A stretch of 64,000 bases of DNA, taken from contig NZ_CAJGZP010000001.1 of the NCBI RefSeq assembly GCF_904846155.1, positions 2,604,001 to 2,668,000 of the forward strand, given 5' to 3'. Positions 55,409-64,000 of this stretch are shown piece by piece; the stretch's first letter is position 1; each line of letters begins with the position of its first letter. The DNA comes from Psychrobacter fulvigenes (lineage in GTDB: Bacteria; Pseudomonadota; Gammaproteobacteria; Pseudomonadales; Moraxellaceae). The notes beneath the pieces were generated by a model that was given only the letters and a program-made list of their open reading frames with translations, was not told the DNA's origin and ran no database searches. The translations under genes and the position numbers were made by a program.

Positions 55409-55414
55409 ATTATA
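55409..55414 (-). promoter_or_regulatory. Probable rpmF promoter (-10)
   Basis: A consensus TATAAT on the leftward strand, about 210 bases before rpmF, with only a weak -35. It lies in the otherwise empty 55194-55511 gap. Confidence 0.45.
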
Positions 55415-55511
55415 CGCATGTTTGATGAATTAATAAAGCCCTGCCTGTCACTCTTGTGTACAAAGCCAATAAAAAAACATGACTACGTGATACGCTAATA
55501 CACACTTAAAA

Positions 55512-56105
55512 TTATAACTTACCTTTTAATGCTGCTAATGCCGCAAAAGGGTTTTCGCTTTCTGCTTCTTCAGGTATCTCACCAAACTGAGTAGTAGCCA
55601 TCTCGCAATCATCATGCTTTGGTGCCATTGGCACTTTTAGCAGAATTTCATCCTCAACTAACTTTTTTAGAGGTAGTAGACGCTCGGGTGTCTGCTCAGT
55701 AATGATCTCATCTAATAACAAATGATCTTGCTCATCGTCAATCAAGCGTATTTGGCTATCATCATTGAGTAAGGCAATATCATAATCATCAGTCAGCTCA
55801 ATCAACACTGGTTGCAAGCAGCGCTGACAGGTCAGCCAAACCTCTCCTACTAATTTAAAAGACAAGTGCAGGACACTATTGTGACGATATAAATGCGTAC
55901 TTAACTGCAGACTTTGCTGCTCACGCTCTGTACTTAGTAGTGTCATTAAGCGCTCAAAGCTCACAGGAACAACCTCACCCTGCCACTCAAATCCGCTATC
56001 AGCCCACTTATCTAAGGAGATGCTTTCAGGCATGTTCACTGAATTAGAAGAGACAGTATCAGCAGCGTGATCAGATGATACTATGTTTTCTGTATTGTTT
56101 GACAT
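55512..56105 (-). CDS. yceD: YceD/DUF177 family protein
   Basis: 197 residues from the ATG at 56105, preferred over the one at 56117 because GAGG lies six bases before it. The DUF177 features are VWLTCQRCLQPV (Cys-x2-Cys) near residue 100 and the acidic DDEQDHLLLDEIITEQ, then LPLKKLVEDEILLKVPMAP. YceD proteins are linked to large-subunit rRNA (23S) accumulation and nearly always precede rpmF, as here. Confidence 0.9.
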   Translation of the reverse strand: MSNNTENIVSSDHAADTVSSNSVNMPESISLDKWADSGFEWQGEVVPVSFERLMTLLSTEREQQSLQLSTHLYRHNSVLHLSFKLVGEVWLTCQRCLQPVLIELTDDYDIALLNDDSQIRLIDDEQDHLLLDEIITEQTPERLLPLKKLVEDEILLKVPMAPKHDDCEMATTQFGEIPEEAESENPFAALAALKGKL

Positions 56106-56234
56106 GCGATACCTCATTGATCAAAACGGTGTATAATATTGCCTGCCATACTAACGGAAAGCTTGATATGACGCTAGCGCTAGTATGTTACGATTGTTGA
56201 TGTTTCATACTTACTTGCAAAACACTTCTTTATA

Positions 56235-57041
56235 ATGACATCCTTGCTCAATGAGTTCACTCACTTTATGACCTCTAAATTTTCCAGTCCTGATTTTTCT
56301 ACGTTGTTGACTCCAGATAGTGCCTTAGCCTTGCTGACTCAGCTGACTGAATTACAAAGCCATAGCCTTACTGACTCGCCTAAAGCTGATAAAGCCCTAA
56401 ATACTACTGCTTCCACCAACACTCAATCAAAACTTTGCTTAAAACAAGCACAGCAGCAATGGCAGAAAATTCATAGCCATTATGAGCAGAGAGCCATAAG
56501 TGCTACAACAGGCAGCGACAAAGCGCAATACGATTACGAACACGCCATTACCGATTGGCTAATCTCACTCTTTAATGCTCTGTTCTTTGAGCAAAATGTT
56601 CGGCTAGTACGCGGCAAACATGATCCAGAGTACTTTCCTGCACAGGACGACAAACCTGCACGTATTGAGTTCGCTCATGGATTTTTTTCTAGCGCTTTGC
56701 ATGAATTAAGTCACTGGTGTATCGCCGGTATGAAACGCAGACAGCTGCCTGATTTCGGCTATTGGTACGCGCCAGATGGTCGTACAGCGACCCAGCAGCA
56801 GGCCTTTGAGCAAATGGAGATTAGACCGCAAGCGCTAGAGTGTTTGTTCACGCTTGCGTGTAGGAGACCCTTCCAAGTCTCACAAGATAACCTGTTTGCC
56901 GACTTTGACACTTCCTCGAGCACCTTTGGTGCTGACGTTTACGAGCAGGCTTCTTACTATATCAACGTACCACAAACCTTACCTCGTGACGCTAAGACCT
57001 TGCTACGAGCATTATTGACCATTCATAATGATCTAAGCTAA
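56235..57041 (+). CDS. epmC: Elongation factor P hydroxylase EpmC
   Basis: 268 residues; the EpmC domain occupies about residues 95-268. LYARGKHDPEY-like LVRGKHDPEYFPA, FAHGFFSSALHELSHWCIAG with the HELSHW metal site, RRQLPDFGYWYAPDGR and FEQMEIRPQALE are the family blocks. EpmC hydroxylates the beta-lysyl-lysine of EF-P. The 90-residue N-terminal extension (rich in Ser, Thr, Leu) is not part of E. coli EpmC (about 182 residues); the true start may be later, and neither ATG has a good ribosome-binding site. Confidence 0.88.
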   Translation: MTSLLNEFTHFMTSKFSSPDFSTLLTPDSALALLTQLTELQSHSLTDSPKADKALNTTASTNTQSKLCLKQAQQQWQKIHSHYEQRAISATTGSDKAQYDYEHAITDWLISLFNALFFEQNVRLVRGKHDPEYFPAQDDKPARIEFAHGFFSSALHELSHWCIAGMKRRQLPDFGYWYAPDGRTATQQQAFEQMEIRPQALECLFTLACRRPFQVSQDNLFADFDTSSSTFGADVYEQASYYINVPQTLPRDAKTLLRALLTIHNDLS

Positions 57042-57397
57042 ATCTACTGCTTAGCTTTTATGACTCTTCTCGAGACTCTCTTTTAGCCAATAACGCTTGT
57101 TTAAAATTTTCGTACCTTTATTAACGGCACTTCTCTATATCTCACGTGTTTTTTACCGCTATACTGTATAAGTAATTGAGGGCAACTAAACGTCAAAAAC
57201 TAGAAGCATTCTTCACTTGAAAGCTTTTTTCTCATTTTATAAAGGTACTGACAACAACTATTTTTCAGCGATAAAAAATTCAAATAAACGTTTAATTTAT
57301 AAATTTTAAAACCTAACTAAACACTGATCAATAACGCTCAGTTATACTGAAAACATAATACTAATTAAAATGAAAAAATATTAAACAAGGAGCTATT
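57042..57397. other. Intergenic region upstream of the YciO gene
   Basis: 356 A/T-rich bases. It should hold the promoter for the next gene (TATACT near 57340 is possible). No gene or strong hairpin is seen. Confidence 0.45.
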
Positions 57398-58018
57398 ATG
57401 CAAACATTCTACATTCACCCAGACAACCCTCAGCATCGTCTCATTGAGCAAGCAGCAGACTTGCTGCGCAATGATAAGCTACTGATCTACCCTACAGATA
57501 CTAGCTATGCTTTTGGTTGCCGTCTAGGCGCAAAGGACGCACTTGAGAAGCTCAAGCTCATACGCGAGCTTGATGATAAACATCAATTTACCCTACTCTG
57601 CCGTGATTTGAGCGAGATTGCGACTTATGCAACCGTTGACAACGTACAGTTCAAACAATTAAAAGCGCATACTCCAGCACCCATCACTTTTATTTTAAAC
57701 GCCACTAAAGATGTACCCAAAAAACTTGCTCATGCTAAGAAAAAAACCATTGGCATTCGCGTTCCAAGCAACCCAATTGCTCAAGCACTATTAGAAGCGA
57801 TGGATGAGCCTATCTTGACCAGTTCGCTCATACTTCCAATGCATGACGATATCTTAGATGATCCATTTGAAATAGAAGATTTGCTCAGTAATCAGATAGA
57901 CGGCCTCATCAATGCGGGTATTAAAACCACTAAGCTAACTACTATCGTCGATATGACCAGTGGTCATCCTGAAGTCATTCGACAAGGTGCTGCTGATGTC
58001 GAGTCATTACTGCTATAA
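57398..58018 (+). CDS. YrdC/Sua5-domain protein, YciO type
   Basis: 206 residues of the Sua5/YciO/YrdC family. LLIYPTDTSYAFGCRLG, KLIRELDDKHQFTLLCRDL and TIGIRVPSNPIAQALLEAM match the YciO branch. YrdC/Sua5 members make threonylcarbamoyl-AMP for tRNA t6A; YciO itself is less certain in role, so the product is named by domain. CAAGGAGCTATT gives a strong start. Single-gene unit closed by a palindromic terminator. Confidence 0.88.
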   Translation: MQTFYIHPDNPQHRLIEQAADLLRNDKLLIYPTDTSYAFGCRLGAKDALEKLKLIRELDDKHQFTLLCRDLSEIATYATVDNVQFKQLKAHTPAPITFILNATKDVPKKLAHAKKKTIGIRVPSNPIAQALLEAMDEPILTSSLILPMHDDILDDPFEIEDLLSNQIDGLINAGIKTTKLTTIVDMTSGHPEVIRQGAADVESLLL

Positions 58019-58093
58019 CAATCTACTAATCAGATAATAACTATTAGTACGTACTTCTATTAGTAAACACCTTAAATCCAAGCATTTAAAACG

Positions 58094-58126
58094 CAAAAAA
58101 AGCTCCAATTAATTGGAGCTTTTTTA
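58094..58126. terminator. Bidirectional terminator between the YciO gene and rplQ
   Basis: A perfect 30-bp palindrome (AAAAAAGCTCCAATT 58096-58110 with its mirror 58111-58125) serves two convergent genes. Confidence 0.93.
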
Positions 58127-58150
58127 GTATATACAGTTAGCGTTGTAAAA

Positions 58151-58510
58151 CTAGTCACGATCAACCAATTCTACATAAGCCATTGGTGCATTATCACCGT
58201 CACGAAAACCACATTTTACAATGCGTAAGTAGCCACCTGGACGCGTCTGGTAACGAGGACCTAACGTGCCAAATAGTTTGCCTACCATTGCTTTGCTACG
58301 CATGCGGCTAAATGCCAAACGGCGGTTAGCAACGCTGTCTTCTTTAGCCAAAGTGATCAATGGCTCAGCAACGCGGCGTAACTCTTTAGCTTTTGGTAAT
58401 GTTGTTTTGATCAGTTCATGCTCAAATAATGAGTTAGTCATGTTCTGGAACATTGCCTTACGATGACTGCCGGTACGACCCAGCTTGACTCCACTCTTAC
58501 GATGGCGCAT
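58151..58510 (-). CDS. rplQ: 50S ribosomal protein L17
   Basis: 119 residues from the ATG at 58510 (AAGGAT eight bases before). [20 protein letters not shown] is the L17 start. Last gene of the alpha operon, 20 bases after rpoA. Confidence 0.98.
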   Translation of the reverse strand: MRHRKSGVKLGRTGSHRKAMFQNMTNSLFEHELIKTTLPKAKELRRVAEPLITLAKEDSVANRRLAFSRMRSKAMVGKLFGTLGPRYQTRPGGYLRIVKCGFRDGDNAPMAYVELVDRD

Positions 58511-58529
58511 AGTCAAATATCCTTAAAGT

Positions 58530-59537
58530 TTAACGGCTACGATAAGAGAAACGATCATCAACACGTAAGTCAGCGGGTGGCCAGTTATCTAGGCGCATAC
58601 CGAGCTCTAAATCTTTAGACGCTAGTACGTCCTTGATTTCCGTCAATGATTTCTTACCAAGATTTGGGGTTTTTAGTAGTTCAGTCTCTGAACGTTGTAC
58701 CAAATCACCGATATAGTAAATGTTTTCAGCTTTTAAACAGTTGGCTGAGCGAACCGTTAGTTCAAGATCATCCACAGGGCGTAATAGCACTGGGTCAACC
58801 TCTTCTTTTTCTTTCACAGGCTCAGGCGCTTCTTCAGCTTCTAGGTCAACAAAGATAGAAATCTGCTGTTGTAAAATAGTCGCTGCTTTACGAATTGCTT
58901 CTTCCGGATCAATAGTGCCATTGGTTTCAAGCTCAATGATAAGACGGTCAAGATCGGTACGCTGTTCTACACGTGCGTTCTCAACATCATAAGCAACACG
59001 AAGTACTGGGCTAAAGCTTGCATCAAGCTTCAAACGGCCAATCGCTTTGGTGTCGCCATCTTCACGGCGCTGATTTGCTGGCTCGTATCCACGACCCATG
59101 ACCACACGCAGACGCATTTTTAGATGCCCACGTTCGCTTAATGTACCCAATACCAATTCTGGATTGATAATGTCCACATTATGCGGCAACGTGATGTCTG
59201 CGGCAGTGATGGTGCCTGGACCTTGTTTATCCAAGGTCAAAAATACTTCATTTTGGTCATGAAGCGTAATGGCCAAGCCTTTTAAATTCAAAAGTAGGTC
59301 AAGTACGTCTTCTTGCATGCCTTCAAGCGTTGAGTATTCATGGTCAACACCATCAATCTCAGCTTCAATGACTGCAGCGCCAGGTAATGAAGATAACAAG
59401 ATGCGACGCAAGGCATTCCCTAAGGTATGCCCAAAGCCGCGTTCTAACGGTTCGAGCGTGACTTTCGCAATCGTTTCATTAACCGTATCCACGTTAATGG
59501 CATTTGGCGTTAGAAACTCAGTTGCATTTAGCATCAT
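58530..59537 (-). CDS. rpoA: RNA polymerase alpha subunit
   Basis: 335 residues. The N-terminal assembly domain has [20 protein letters not shown] and [15 protein letters not shown] linker ([17 protein letters not shown]) leads to the C-terminal domain that contacts UP elements and activators ([35 protein letters not shown]). GAGG lies seven bases before the first of two adjacent ATGs. Alpha operon, between rpsD and rplQ. Confidence 0.98.
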   Translation of the reverse strand: MMLNATEFLTPNAINVDTVNETIAKVTLEPLERGFGHTLGNALRRILLSSLPGAAVIEAEIDGVDHEYSTLEGMQEDVLDLLLNLKGLAITLHDQNEVFLTLDKQGPGTITAADITLPHNVDIINPELVLGTLSERGHLKMRLRVVMGRGYEPANQRREDGDTKAIGRLKLDASFSPVLRVAYDVENARVEQRTDLDRLIIELETNGTIDPEEAIRKAATILQQQISIFVDLEAEEAPEPVKEKEEVDPVLLRPVDDLELTVRSANCLKAENIYYIGDLVQRSETELLKTPNLGKKSLTEIKDVLASKDLELGMRLDNWPPADLRVDDRFSYRSR

Positions 59538-59617
59538 GTTGTCACCTCGAATTATTTAACTGGTTTAATTAACATTACATATATGATGTTATCTGTATAA
59601 CATCAATCATAACGTCA

Positions 59618-60259
59618 TTATTTAGAGTACAGCTCAACGATCAAGCTTTCGTTGATTTCAGCAGGTAGATCAATACGATCAGGCGCTTGTTTAAATGTGC
59701 CTTGTAGTTTGCTGTGATCAACATCTAGCCATTCTGGAATGCCACGTTGTGACGCCAGTTCAATAGCGTTTTTAATACGCAATTGTTCGCGAGATTTCTC
59801 TTGGATAGCAATAACATCACCATCTTGCAGCTGAATTGAAGGAATGTTCACACGAACAAACTCATCACGGCCGGCTTTTTTTACCATAACAGCACGATGG
59901 CTGACTAGCTGACGTGCTTCAGCGCGAGTTGAGCCAAAGCCCATGCGATAGACAACGTTATCTAGACGGCTTTCTAGCATGGCTAGTAGGTTTTCACCAG
60001 TAGCACCACGCTTGCGAGCAGCTTCTTTATAGTAGTTAGCAAACTGACGCTCAAGTACACCATAAATACGCTTAACTTTCTGCTTTTCACGCAACTGTAA
60101 AGAGTATTCTGAGCTCTTGTTACGGCTCACACCGTGTTGACCTGGTGGACGTCCAGCTTTTTTCGTTTTTACGTCGTATGGTTTAACACCAGACTTAAGG
60201 CCTAAGTCTGTACCTTCGCGACGTGATAATTTGAGTTTTGGTCCAATATAGCGGGCCAT
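59618..60259 (-). CDS. rpsD: 30S ribosomal protein S4
   Basis: 213 residues, a little longer than E. coli (206). [19 protein letters not shown] and the S4 RNA-binding domain [26 protein letters not shown] (in part) are clear. S4 starts 30S assembly and, in E. coli, represses its own alpha operon by binding the rpsM leader. Confidence 0.98.
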   Translation of the reverse strand: MARYIGPKLKLSRREGTDLGLKSGVKPYDVKTKKAGRPPGQHGVSRNKSSEYSLQLREKQKVKRIYGVLERQFANYYKEAARKRGATGENLLAMLESRLDNVVYRMGFGSTRAEARQLVSHRAVMVKKAGRDEFVRVNIPSIQLQDGDVIAIQEKSREQLRIKNAIELASQRGIPEWLDVDHSKLQGTFKQAPDRIDLPAEINESLIVELYSK

Positions 60260-60307
60260 CTTTATGTCTCCTATAAGCTTCTGGGATAAAAAGCTTCGTC
60301 TTTAATA

Positions 60308-60697
60308 TTAGACGCGGCGCTTTTTCGGCGCACGGCAACCATTGTGTGGGATTGGGGTTACATCAGAGATACTGTTAACTTTATAACCCAATGCACCTAG
60401 TGCTCTTACCGCAGACTCACGACCCGGTCCTGGTCCTTTAACCAAAACGTCGATATTCTTAACACCATATTCTTGAGCCGCTTTACCAGCGACTTCAGCT
60501 GCAACCTGAGCTGCGAATGGTGTAGATTTACGTGAACCACGGAAGCCTTGTCCACCTGAAGTGGCCCAAGCCAATGCATTACCTTGACGATCGGTAATCG
60601 TAACAATGGTGTTATTAAAAGACGCATGGATATGGGCTACGCCCTCCGATACTGAACGACGAGTCACTTTCTTGCGACTACGAGTGTCTTTAGCCAT
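60308..60697 (-). CDS. rpsK: 30S ribosomal protein S11
   Basis: 129 residues. [19 protein letters not shown] and the C-terminal [16 protein letters not shown] are S11 signatures. Alpha operon, 20 bases after rpsM. Confidence 0.98.
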   Translation of the reverse strand: MAKDTRSRKKVTRRSVSEGVAHIHASFNNTIVTITDRQGNALAWATSGGQGFRGSRKSTPFAAQVAAEVAGKAAQEYGVKNIDVLVKGPGPGRESAVRALGALGYKVNSISDVTPIPHNGCRAPKKRRV

Positions 60698-60717
60698 CTT
60701 TTAGCTTCCTAAGTTAA

Positions 60718-61074
60718 TTATCTTTTAAGTGCTTTACGTGGACCCTTGCGAGTACGCGCATTGTTTTTCGTGTGTTGGCCACGAACAGGTAAATTGCGAC
60801 GATGGCGGATACCACGGTAACAACCTAAATCGACCAAACGCTTAATGTTCATTGAAACTTCACGACGAAGGTCACCTTCAGTCATAAAATTAGCAACTTG
60901 TGCACGGATAGCATCTAACTGTGTATCATCTAACTGACTGATTTTGGTAGTAGGGGCGATGCCAACTGCTTCTAAGATTTTCTCAGCAGTGGTACGGCCT
61001 ACACCAAAGATGTAAGTTAGTGAAATAACAGCATGCTTATTATCCGGAATGTTAACACCGGCAATACGAGCCAT
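60718..61074 (-). CDS. rpsM: 30S ribosomal protein S13
   Basis: 118 residues. [20 protein letters not shown] and the C-terminal [20 protein letters not shown] are S13 hallmarks. First gene of the alpha operon here, preceded by a 259-base gap with a strong hairpin. Confidence 0.98.
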   Translation of the reverse strand: MARIAGVNIPDNKHAVISLTYIFGVGRTTAEKILEAVGIAPTTKISQLDDTQLDAIRAQVANFMTEGDLRREVSMNIKRLVDLGCYRGIRHRRNLPVRGQHTKNNARTRKGPRKALKR

Positions 61075-61241
61075 TGATTTCTCTCCATTAAAAAAAATAA
61101 GCGTTATTTGTTATAAATAATGCGTTATTTTTCAGATTCATTGCTGTCGATACTAGTATATTTATTGCTATTATTATCACATCGACTTGGCGAACAAGTT
61201 AGGCAATAAGGCTAAACTATAAAATATATCAGTATAAACTA

Positions 61242-61281
61242 CGGCAAGTGGCGGATGATATCGCATCCGCCGTTTTTTTTC
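61242..61281 (+). terminator. Hairpin with T run facing against the ribosomal operon
   Basis: GGCGGATG (61250-61257) pairs with CATCCGCC (61264-61271) and is followed by eight T in the rightward direction, while all genes here run leftward. It could stop antisense transcription or act in the leader of rpsM. It is not a terminator for the ribosomal genes. Confidence 0.7.
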
Positions 61282-61333
61282 AAGTATTATTTAAACATAT
61301 AGCTTAGGCGCAAGGCCATCCTCTATTTATTTA

Positions 61334-61450
61334 TTAACCTTGACGTTGCTTGTGGCGGGGTTCAGCTGTGCAAATAACATGTACACGGCCTTTACGGCGT
61401 ACAATTTTGCAGCTACCACAAATCTTCTTAACTGATGCTTGAACTTTCAT
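61334..61450 (-). CDS. rpmJ: 50S ribosomal protein L36
   Basis: 38 residues, read directly from the sequence. It begins [20 protein letters not shown] and ends EPRHKQRQG, with the zinc ligands C-x2-C, C and H (CGSC, VIC, RHK). This is the zinc-binding form of L36. It follows secY by 31 bases, the standard order. Confidence 0.97.
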   Translation of the reverse strand: MKVQASVKKICGSCKIVRRKGRVHVICTAEPRHKQRQG

Positions 61451-61481
61451 AGCATGCTCCTTGAGATATCACACCGCTCAT

Positions 61482-62828
61482 TTAAGGTTGAGTGGGCGAC
61501 TGAATTAATGTCTGATCATGATATTGGTGGGTCATCAAATGCGCCTGAATCTGCGAAATGAAGTCCATTACCACAACCACCATAATCAGTAACGACGTAC
61601 CACCGAGATTAAACGGCACACCAAATGCTGATTGTATGACCATGGGCATTAAACAAATAACCGTCATGTATATCGCGCCAATAAAGGTTAATCGATTTAA
61701 TACATGATCAAGGTAACGCTGAGTTTGTTGTCCGGGGCGAATACCTGGGATATACGCACCACTACGTTTAAGGTTTTCAGCAACTTCACGAGGACTAAAG
61801 ACTAATGCAGTATAAAAATAGCAGAAGAAAATAATCATTGCACCAAACAGGACTAAATATAGCGGCTGTCCTGGAGACAACACCAAAGCCATATTTTGTA
61901 ATATCTTTTGCGTGAAGGTTGGATCTGTCGAATGACCGACCCACTGTCCCAAACTTGCTGGAAAGAGCAACAACGAGCTGGCAAAAATAGCTGGGATAAC
62001 CCCTGCCATGTTAATTTTCAGCGGCAAGTGTGACTGCTGCTGAGCATATATTTTGCGACCCTGTTGCTGCTTTTGCGCATAGTTTACAGGTACACGGCGC
62101 TGAGCACGTTCAATATAAACAATACCCGCAGTAACCGCGACACCTAATACCACAAAGATAAATAACACAATCAGGTTCATCTGACCCTGACTGACCTGCT
62201 CGATAGACTGCGAAATCATGCCTGGCATACCGGCGACAATACTGGCAAAAATCAGCATTGAAATACCATTACCAACACCGCGTTCTGTAATCTGCTCACC
62301 AAGCCACATTAAGAACATTGCACCCGCTACTAGCGAGGTAACTGCTGGAATATAAAAGGTAAGACCGGTTGACAACGTCAGGTTTTGACTGATTAGACCT
62401 GCACTCATTCCTAATGACTGTACCAAAGCTAAAGCAAGTGTCCCTTGACGGGTATATTTGTTTAGCTTACGTCGTCCTGCTTCGCCCTCTTTTTTGAGTG
62501 CTTCAAGCGACGGTAGTACTGCTGACATCATCTGCACAATAATTGACGCTGAAATATAAGGCATAATGCCAAGCGCCATAATTGACATACGTTCAAGCGC
62601 ACCACCTGAGAACATGTTAAACATGCTTAAGATGGTATTTTCGTTACGCGAGAATAAGTCTGCCAAATTAACCGGATTAATACCGGGAACAGGAATGTGT
62701 GACCCTAAACGATAAACAATCAATGCGCCGATTAAAAACAGTAAACGCGACCATAATTCATCATACTTACGTATAAATGCAAAAGGGTTAAGCGGAATAC
62801 CAGCCGATGACATTGATTGCTTTGACAC
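61482..62828 (-). CDS. secY: Protein translocase subunit SecY
   Basis: 448 residues from the GTG at 62828, chosen because GAGGAG lies seven bases upstream (overlapping the end of rplO); an ATG at 62813 is an alternative. About ten membrane helices, with [22 protein letters not shown] at the first and [13 protein letters not shown] late. SecY forms the export channel with SecE and SecG. Confidence 0.97.
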   Translation of the reverse strand: MSKQSMSSAGIPLNPFAFIRKYDELWSRLLFLIGALIVYRLGSHIPVPGINPVNLADLFSRNENTILSMFNMFSGGALERMSIMALGIMPYISASIIVQMMSAVLPSLEALKKEGEAGRRKLNKYTRQGTLALALVQSLGMSAGLISQNLTLSTGLTFYIPAVTSLVAGAMFLMWLGEQITERGVGNGISMLIFASIVAGMPGMISQSIEQVSQGQMNLIVLFIFVVLGVAVTAGIVYIERAQRRVPVNYAQKQQQGRKIYAQQQSHLPLKINMAGVIPAIFASSLLLFPASLGQWVGHSTDPTFTQKILQNMALVLSPGQPLYLVLFGAMIIFFCYFYTALVFSPREVAENLKRSGAYIPGIRPGQQTQRYLDHVLNRLTFIGAIYMTVICLMPMVIQSAFGVPFNLGGTSLLIMVVVVMDFISQIQAHLMTHQYHDQTLIQSPTQP

Positions 62829-62832
62829 GTTA

Positions 62833-63273
62833 CTACTCCTCGATGCTACCACCAGCAGCTTCGATTGCTTGCTTGGCACCTTTAGTCACTTTAACACCTT
62901 TAAAGGTATAAGCTTTGGTGACATCGCCTGATAAAATAACACGAGCACGTTTCATATCGTGACGAATAATGTTAGCAGCTTTAAGCGTTTCAACACTAAC
63001 CACGTCGCCTTCAACTTTATTTAGCTCAGACAGACGAACTTCTGCAGTCGTCATTGCCATTCTGCTGGTAAAGCCAAATTTTGGTAGACGGCGATATAGT
63101 GGCATTTGGCCACCTTCAAATCCTGAGCGTACGCTAGAACCTGAACGTGATTTCTGACCTTTTACACCACGACCACCAGTTTTGCCAAGACCTGAACCGA
63201 TACCACGACCACGACGTTTAGCGGTTTTTTTCGCGCCAACGCCTGGTGATAATTCATTTAATCTAAGTCCCAT
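62833..63273 (-). CDS. rplO: 50S ribosomal protein L15
   Basis: 146 residues. [20 protein letters not shown] and the glycine/arginine-rich [20 protein letters not shown] are typical. Its ATG shares a base with the rpmD stop (TAATG). Confidence 0.98.
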   Translation of the reverse strand: MGLRLNELSPGVGAKKTAKRRGRGIGSGLGKTGGRGVKGQKSRSGSSVRSGFEGGQMPLYRRLPKFGFTSRMAMTTAEVRLSELNKVEGDVVSVETLKAANIIRHDMKRARVILSGDVTKAYTFKGVKVTKGAKQAIEAAGGSIEE

Positions 63274-63452
63274 TACGCTTCCTCCACTTTTACCATGTAG
63301 TTGACGCGATTTACCATACCACGGTTTGAAGGAGTATCCTCTACTTCAACAGTATGATTAATTCGGCGCAAACCCAATCCTTTCAAGCTCGCTTTGTGGC
63401 TCTTAAGGCGATGGGCACCGGATTTTACTTGAGTGACTTTCATTTTTTTCAT
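63273..63452 (-). CDS. rpmD: 50S ribosomal protein L30
   Basis: 59 residues, read directly from the sequence. It begins [20 protein letters not shown], with [20 protein letters not shown] and [15 protein letters not shown] later. AGGTGAG lies five bases before the ATG at 63452. It overlaps the rplO start by one base and follows rpsE by 20 bases. Confidence 0.96.
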   Translation of the reverse strand: MKKMKVTQVKSGAHRLKSHKASLKGLGLRRINHTVEVEDTPSNRGMVNRVNYMVKVEEA

Positions 63453-63472
63453 CGTAACTCACCTAGTCTAAG

Positions 63473-63988
63473 TTAGCCCAAAATTTCGTCTACAGATTTA
63501 CCACGTTTAGCTGCCATCTTTTCTGGAGTTGACATATCACGTAAACCGTTAAACGTTGCACGTACAACGTTTGCAGTGTTGGTAGAACCATGAGATTTCG
63601 TTAAAACATCTTTAACACCCGCAACTTCTAATACAGCACGCATTGCGCCACCAGCGATTACGCCAGTACCTTCAGATGCAGGCTGCATGTAAACTTTACT
63701 AGCACCATGACGTGCTTTGATCGGGTGAAATAAAGTTGCACCATCAAGCTCAACAGTAATCATATTACGTTTAGCAGCTTCTAGCGCTTTTTGGATAGCA
63801 GCTGGCACTTCACGTGCTTTACCGCGACCAAAACCAACACGACCATTACCGTCGCCCACTACTGTTAAAGCAGTGAAAGAGAAAATACGACCACCCTTGA
63901 CTACTTTTGCAACACGGTCAACGGTAACTAGGCGTTCTACTAAACCATCGCTTTGTTCATTTTTATCATTTCTATCGTTTCTAGCCAT
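63473..63988 (-). CDS. rpsE: 30S ribosomal protein S5
   Basis: 171 residues, complete; the start is 13 bases from the window edge with GGAG visible. [19 protein letters not shown] and [20 protein letters not shown] are S5 signatures. It belongs to the spc operon, which continues beyond the window. Confidence 0.98.
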   Translation of the reverse strand: MARNDRNDKNEQSDGLVERLVTVDRVAKVVKGGRIFSFTALTVVGDGNGRVGFGRGKAREVPAAIQKALEAAKRNMITVELDGATLFHPIKARHGASKVYMQPASEGTGVIAGGAMRAVLEVAGVKDVLTKSHGSTNTANVVRATFNGLRDMSTPEKMAAKRGKSVDEILG

Positions 63989-64000
63989 GATTAAAACTCC

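Overview
The window reads as chromosomal DNA of a Moraxellaceae gammaproteobacterium, most likely Psychrobacter. This rests on recognising the rRNA sequences, the protein types and the gene order (split pntA, pyrB-pyrC' pair, yceD-rpmF-fabD-fabG-acpP without plsX/fabH, groESL behind a sigma32 promoter). No database search was run, so the genus is an inference. Most of the window is housekeeping. Clear accessory DNA is limited to one IS5-family insertion sequence and one orphan gene of unknown function.

Layout. 1-5.3 kb: the 3' part of ppc, then a leftward group (orphan 442-aa protein, OsmC protein, frameshifted flavodoxin-like reductase, DUF938 methyltransferase). 5.3-11.3 kb: a complete leftward rRNA operon, 16S-tRNA-Ile(GAT)-tRNA-Ala(TGC)-23S-5S, with three tandem promoters that all have 16-bp spacers, long processing stems and a strong terminator. 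11.4-18.2 kb: a secreted protein, pssA, rlmJ, a 2OG-Fe(II) oxygenase, dapE, two tandem GyrI-like proteins, iscX and a hotdog thioesterase. 18.3-21.4 kb: the three-gene proton-translocating transhydrogenase (pntAa-pntAb-pntB). 21.8-25 kb: yaaA and groESL. 25.4-33 kb: envelope and membrane proteins (DUF3108, DUF2069, WrbA, YihY, DUF2254, CPA1 antiporter, DUF2127). 33-38.5 kb: the non-catalytic dihydroorotase homologue and pyrB, the IS element, fbp and a SpoU methyltransferase. 38.6-43 kb: etfBA, DUF421, a cold-shock gene with a long leader, and an unknown membrane protein. 43-48 kb: ilvIHC, a 957-bp gene-free stretch and a DUF4124 protein. 48-52 kb: nnr and queG (divergent), and kbp. 52-58 kb: the fatty-acid cluster with yceD-rpmF, epmC and a YciO-type protein. 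58-64 kb: the promoter-distal spc and alpha ribosomal operons, rpsE to rplQ, including rpmJ and rpmD.

How the parts work together. The rRNA operon, ribosomal proteins, rpoA, secY, rlmJ, queG and epmC serve translation and secretion. pssA, fabD/fabG/acpP and the thioesterase serve lipid synthesis. pyrB/pyrC', ilvIHC and dapE make pyrimidines, branched-chain amino acids and diaminopimelate. pntAB, etfBA, wrbA and nnr manage redox cofactors. groESL and the cold-shock gene have visible dedicated control elements.

No CRISPR array, prophage or recognisable defence island was seen. The most unusual items are the orphan AT-rich gene beside the rRNA operon, the single-base frameshift in the flavodoxin-like gene, the repeated hairpin module shared by the rRNA leader and spacer, and the IS element between the divergent pyrB and fbp genes.
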